A stretch of 64,000 bases of DNA from Antilocapra americana (taxonomy: Eukaryota > Chordata > Mammalia > Artiodactyla > Antilocapridae), in NCBI GenBank assembly GCA_007570785.1, contig ML660203.1, positions 8,738,638-8,802,637 on the forward strand. Reading direction: 5' to 3'. The notes under the pieces are model-generated. The model made no database searches. It was not told the DNA's origin and worked only from the letters and a program-made list of their open reading frames with translations. The first letter of the stretch is position 1. Every line of letters begins with the position of its first letter. The position numbers were made by a program, and so were the translations under genes. This document shows positions 59,804-64,000 of this stretch, one piece after another.

Positions 59804-59960
59804 GAGCTTCCCTGGTAGCTCTGCTGGTAAAGAATCTGCCTGCAACACAGGAGACCCTGGTTGGATTCCTGGGTCAGGAAGATCCCCTGGAGAAGGGAAT
59901 GGCTACCCACTCCAGTATTCTGCCTGGAGAATTCCAGGGAGAGGAGCTTGGCAGTCTGCC
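59804..59960 (+). mobile_element. Bov-tA SINE, 3'-truncated
   Basis: The head gagcttccctggtagctctg and body agaagggaatggctacccac are clear. The usual gagtcggacacgactgag end is absent and text diverges after the attccagggagaggagc part. Confidence 0.82.
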
Positions 59961-61369
59961 TGTTCTTCTTGTGTGTCTTGTCTCACTTCTGATGTCATCA
60001 CCACCAATTTCAGTCCCCCAAGCTAGAATTCTTAGAGTTTCCCTCAATTCCTGCCTTATCCTCCGCATTCAGTTGTCACTTTTCCGCCCAAAATACCTCT
60101 CTTCTGTTCTATTGGTTCATATCAGTCCTCATCATCTCTTCTTTATTGGGCATGGCCTCCTATCTGTTAATAGTTCCTGGACTTTCCTCCTCTCATGAAC
60201 CCTGCCGTCATATAAGCTGCCAGAGATGTTTCTAAATCCCACATCTGATCATATCCCTCCTCTGTCTAGAAATCTCTGAGGGGCAAAATTCAGACTTCTT
60301 AGCAGTGGCATATAGAACCCTTGTAGTTATATTGGAGGATGTTCTTGTTCTTAGAAGAAACCTAAGAACCTAACCTGAAGTATTTAGGGGGGAAATGTTT
60401 TGTTATCTTCAAATGATTTAGCAAAAGAAAAAAGGGTATGTGTGTATGGATAGAGGTCAAACAAACGTCACAGAGTATTAAAAACTGGGAATCTAAAGTT
60501 CATGCGAGTTTTTGTTGTCTTACTCTTACACTGTAAAAAAAAAAAACAAGTTTGAAGCTTTTCAAAGTGAAAAACTGGGGGAGGGGCGTTTACATTCTGT
60601 CTCTAGCCCAGCTTTCTAGTTTAATTTCCAACAAACTTCTACATGCAAATGGTCATGATTGAGCATGTGCACAAACGCTGAAGCACATGTCCCACTCATG
60701 CCGTAGTTTCACTGATGCTGTAATATTCTGTGTTCCTTTCTGCCTTCATTCACACACTTGCCTCTGTCTGAAGTGGTTGTAACCCTGTCTCCTCTGCTCA
60801 TGGCACTCTAAGACACAGCTGGATAGTACCTCTTCCCAGAAGCTTTTCCCAGCAACCCCTAGTAATACTAGTATACTTGCCACTCCCTTGTCTGTATTCC
60901 TCCAGCACTCTGCGCAAACTTCTGAAATAGGGCTTGTCATTGCTATACTATAATTTTGGGTTTGTGTCGGTCACACCCATTATATGGAATGAGGATCCCG
61001 GGATCCCTAGTGCCTAACACGGAGTGCCTAACGTAGTTACCCTTCAGATACTCGTTGGGTGTATGAGCTTGCTTCTGTTACTAATATCTGCCCACTACTG
61101 TCTCCCCAATACTGACTTAAAGATTGCTTATTGTACCTGGATTCTGTTTCTCTGACCCATCCTTCACCCGCCCCCCCCAAAAGTTCATGTTTCACTCTCT
61201 GCCCAGCCTTATGGATTCTCTGGCTCTCTCATCATTTATACTTTTAATTCACTTTACAGGATAGATGAACCTTAGAACATTAGACTTGGAGCCTCAGAGA
61301 TTCTCTTGGTCTGAAGGTGTTCAGGTGTAGGTATTTTGGAAAACTTCTCCAGAAGATTTCTGATGCCCA

Positions 61370-61535
61370 TATCAGGTTAAAGACTATAGATTTGTTCCCA
61401 CCCTCTCATTTCTGTGGTGAGGAAATGAAGTTCCAAAGAAGTTCATTGATTTACCCAAGGTCACGCAGCTAGCAGACAGCAAAATGAGGATCAAAACTAG
61501 GGTATGCTGGTTCCCAGTCCAGTGTCTGCCTTACT
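61370..61535 (+). repeat. MIR SINE fragment
   Basis: MIR-like text: gtggtgaggaaatgaag, atttacccaaggtcacgcag, ctagcagacagcaaaatgag, cagtccagtgtctgcc. Confidence 0.6.
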
Positions 61536-62379
61536 ACAGATGACACCTCTGAGGGGGGTCAGGGGGAGGTGGAAATCAACTTCGTGGGAGGGTCCTTCAC
61601 CCCTGTCTTATCACCAAAGACTTCTAAAGACCAAGAAAAAGGTTTCCTTGAATCTAGAAGTGTTCTGTTTCTCCAGTGCAATCCCACGCGTGAGGCCCCT
61701 TTATTCAGAATTTCTAATCCAGTAAGGCAGAGGTTTCCTACTCCACAGGACTGATAGAGATTAAGAGAGAAAAAAAAAAAAAAGATGAGAATGCAAACAA
61801 TGTTCTGAATTTGTTTCTTTTTCCAGCGTTTAGAGCCTGAATGTCTCCACATCGTCTGAATTTGCCTTAGTTGATTTTACAATTATTTTTCAGAGACTCC
61901 TTGGTAATTTTTTTCTTTTTTTTAAGACTAGAGGAACACCGTGCTTGTAGAGTCTGGGCTGGGAGACTAACAAAGGCAGTATTATACTGTGCACGGCAGA
62001 GCCAATAAATGAATTCAGGAGACACCTAGATGTGTTTCTAGAGGAGGGCATGAGGGGGAGGGGTCTGGTGCAAAGGCAGAAAGGTGGGATTAAGATAAAT
62101 TAAAATGGGGCCAGCATGTTGGATCAGGGTACAGCCTCTTCCTGTTCCCACCATCGTTTAAGATTTTTCATTCTGCTTCATTTGAAAGTTAAAAGTAGTC
62201 TTGACCATATAACCTCATACCCTCCTATCCCCCACTTTCCTGTTTAGGAAAAGAACTTAGTCTAAAAGCTATTTCAGCCTGATACAGCTCTATTTATTAC
62301 TGGAGTGCTACATCTACAGGACATTCCTGGGGAATCTTAGACTGTTAAGACTGGAAAAGAACCTTGAAATAATCTAATC

Positions 62380-62885
62380 CACGGATTCTCAAAGTGGCTT
62401 CCAGACCAGCCGCCTCAGCACCACTTAGGAACTTGTTGTAAATGAATGTTTAGGGCTCCACCCTATATCTGCTGAGCCAGACACTCTGGAGGCAGGGCCC
62501 AGCAATCTCTATTTTAAACTTCTAATTTTGTATTGGGGTATAGCAGACTAACAGTGTTGTGATAGTTTCGGGTGAACGGCGAAGGGACTCAACCATACAT
62601 ATACATGTATCCATTCTCCTCTAAACTCCCCTCTAGGCTGCCACATAACATTGAGCAGAGTTCCCTGTGCTATACAGTAGGATCTTGTTGGTTATCCACT
62701 TTAAATATAGCAGTGTGTACACGTCCATCCCAAACTCCCTAATCCCTTTCCTCCATCCTTCTCCCCCCCCTACCCCCCCCAACCCAGCAACCATAAGTTT
62801 GTTCTCTAAGTGTGTGGATCTCTAAGCAATCAATATTTTAACAAACCCTCCAGTCTGAGGACTACTGCTCAAGTCTGATACTATC
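62380..62885 (-). repeat. MER5A-like DNA transposon split by L1
   Basis: The left half (ggattctcaaagtggcttcc, cacttaggaacttgttg, gggcccagcaatctct) and the short right half (gtctgaggactactgctc) are one MER5A-like element interrupted at 62518-62824. Confidence 0.65.
62518..62824 (-). repeat. L1 3' fragment with target-site duplication
   Basis: Reversed L1 3' UTR similar to that at 49064 (gtattggggtatagcagact, gctatacagtaggatcttgt, gtgtgtacacgtccatccca). It is flanked by agcaatctctattttaa (62501-62517) and agcaatcaatattttaa (62825-62841), two adjacent mismatches. C-runs lie at 62764-62781. Confidence 0.85.
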
Positions 62886-63079
62886 ATTTAAGTGGTGGAG
62901 AAACTGGCTCTGGGAGAGCTGAGTAAGCTTGAGTTAGAAACGAGCTGAAGAACAGAACTCAGGTCTCCTGATGGCCAGCTCTTACTCCTCTCCCTGTGAA
63001 GAGGAGCAGGATCTGGGCATGGACTAGTGACATGTGAAAGTTGAGGGTTTCAGCTAATGCAGGAAGAGTTCCCCAATAG

Positions 63080-63222
63080 TAATAGCTAATGTTTACTGAG
63101 CACTTTCTCTTGGCTGTGCATTTTTTAAGCACCATTTCAGTTTATGTTTTACAACAGTCTTAGGTATGAAATCCTATCCTCATTTCACAGATGAAGAAAC
63201 TAAGGATCAGAGAAGTTAGCAT
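63080..63222 (+). repeat. MIR SINE, left part
   Basis: MIR text: aatagctaatgtttactgag, cactttctcttggctgtg, cctcatttcacagatgaaga. It continues at 63681 after an insertion. Confidence 0.7.
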
Positions 63223-63680
63223 TAATATATTAGTTTCCTATAGCTGCTGTAAGAACTTACCACAGATTGGTGGCTTAAAACAGTAGAGCTTTGTTCTCTC
63301 ATAGTTCTGGAGGCTAGAAATCATTTTCAGTAGGCTGAAGTCAAGACCTCACAAGGCTGTGCTCAAGGGAAGAATCTGTCCTTTGCCCCTTTCAGCTGTT
63401 TGGAAACTGCTGGCACTCCTTGGCTTGTGGCCACTTCACTCTGATCTCTGCCTCTGTGGTCACGTTGCGTTCTTCTTTTCTGTCTGGGTTTAAGCACCCT
63501 CTTCTCTCTCTCATAAGGGTACCTGTGATCGCAGTTAGGCCGGCCTGGATAATCCAGACTGGTCTCCCATCTGAAGACCCTTAACCTAATCACAGCTGCA
63601 GTCCTTTTTTGCCATATAAGGTAACATTCACAGGTTCTAGGAATTAGGATGTAGCTATCTTTTAGGAGACCAGTAATAAC
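63223..63680. mobile_element. Old mammalian repeat inserted in a MIR (family not named)
   Basis: It starts tattagtttcctatagctgc...tggcttaaaacagtag...ctggaggctagaaat and ends ttgccatataaggtaac...ggttctaggaattaggatg. This is a common old mammalian repeat wording I recognise but cannot name with certainty. It splits the MIR into 63080-63222 and 63681-63780. Confidence 0.6.
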
Positions 63681-63780
63681 TTAACCAGACTTACACAGTA
63701 AATATAAGAGCCCGACTGGAACCCAAGCCTGCCAGACTCTAGAGCCCATGCTCTTAGTCATTACTCTGTACTGCCTGAAA
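63681..63780 (+). repeat. MIR SINE, right part
   Basis: MIR 3' text: cttacacagtaaatataaga, gcccgactggaacccaagc, gagcccatgctcttagtc, actctgtactgcctg. Confidence 0.7.
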
Positions 63781-64000
63781 AGGTCACTGATAAAAACTAT
63801 GGTTCTAGCATTAGCTTTAGATTTTTTTTAATGTCTTCTTCGTCCCCAAACTTGCATAATATTACTTGTCACATAACTCTGAACCTCTGCGTCCTTAAGC
63901 AGCTCTGGTCCTGACTCCTTCAGTTAAATTACTAGAGGGCAGAGCTTGTATTCCTCCCACCATTTAAAAAATGGAGATATAATAATAATTCATATATCCT

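Larger units (their letters stand above)
53018..64000 (+). other. UQCC1: UQCC1 intron, partial (after last visible exon)
   Basis: The intron opens gtaagt at 53018, and no further UQCC1 exon was found to the window end. It contains an old L1-like piece, a Bov-A2, a shortened Bov-tA, a MER5A-like piece, a BovB 3' end, a CHR, a truncated Bov-tA, and a MER5A interrupted by L1. The stretches 55700-57250, 58060-59040 and 59960-61370 hold nothing I can assign. Confidence 0.8.

Overview
The window is genomic DNA from a ruminant (Bovidae-like) mammal. The sequence shows BovB LINE pieces, Bov-tA and Bov-A2 SINEs, cetartiodactyl CHR-type tRNA-derived SINEs, and older mammalian L1, L2, MIR, CR1/L3 and MER5A-like fragments. 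It cannot be narrowed to cattle, buffalo, sheep or goat by eye.

The only multi-exon gene is UQCC1 (ubiquinol-cytochrome c reductase complex assembly factor 1, the animal Cbp3 homologue), on the + strand. Six consecutive internal coding exons lie at 12425-12529, 21710-21796, 22665-22772, 32131-32203, 38544-38601 and 52909-53017. They join in phase into 540 nt (180 codons) with consensus GT/AG junctions. The first coding exon must lie left of the window and the C-terminal exons right of it, so all other sequence here is UQCC1 intron.

Two complete processed retrocopies sit in these introns, each bounded by a target-site duplication. A sense ATP6V1D copy (6380-7792, 20-bp perfect TSD, poly(A) tail) has one 14-nt deletion that breaks an otherwise full-length frame. 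An antisense GLO1 copy (27694-29675, 15-bp TSD, poly(A) tail) keeps an uninterrupted 184-codon glyoxalase I frame with all four metal ligands, but with Gln in place of a glutathione-contacting Arg.

Layout: 1-12424 is intron with L1/BovB/CHR nesting and the ATP6V1D copy. 12530-21709 carries old L1, MIR and L2 with Bov-tA, Bov-A2 and CHR insertions. 22773-32130 carries a CR1/L3-like piece, a minus-strand L1 hosting the GLO1 copy, and a 1.1-kb BovB. 32204-38543 has a young BovB with a foldback end and a (GT)17 tract. 38602-52908 is the longest intron, with a repeat-poor, relatively GC-rich middle (about 39.6-41.4 kb and 44.0-45.9 kb) and a nested L1/Bov-A2. 53018-64000 is the intron after the last visible exon.

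I found no CRISPR, prokaryotic or viral system and no convincing new gene family. The observation most worth following is the intact antisense GLO1 retrogene inside a gene for a mitochondrial assembly factor.
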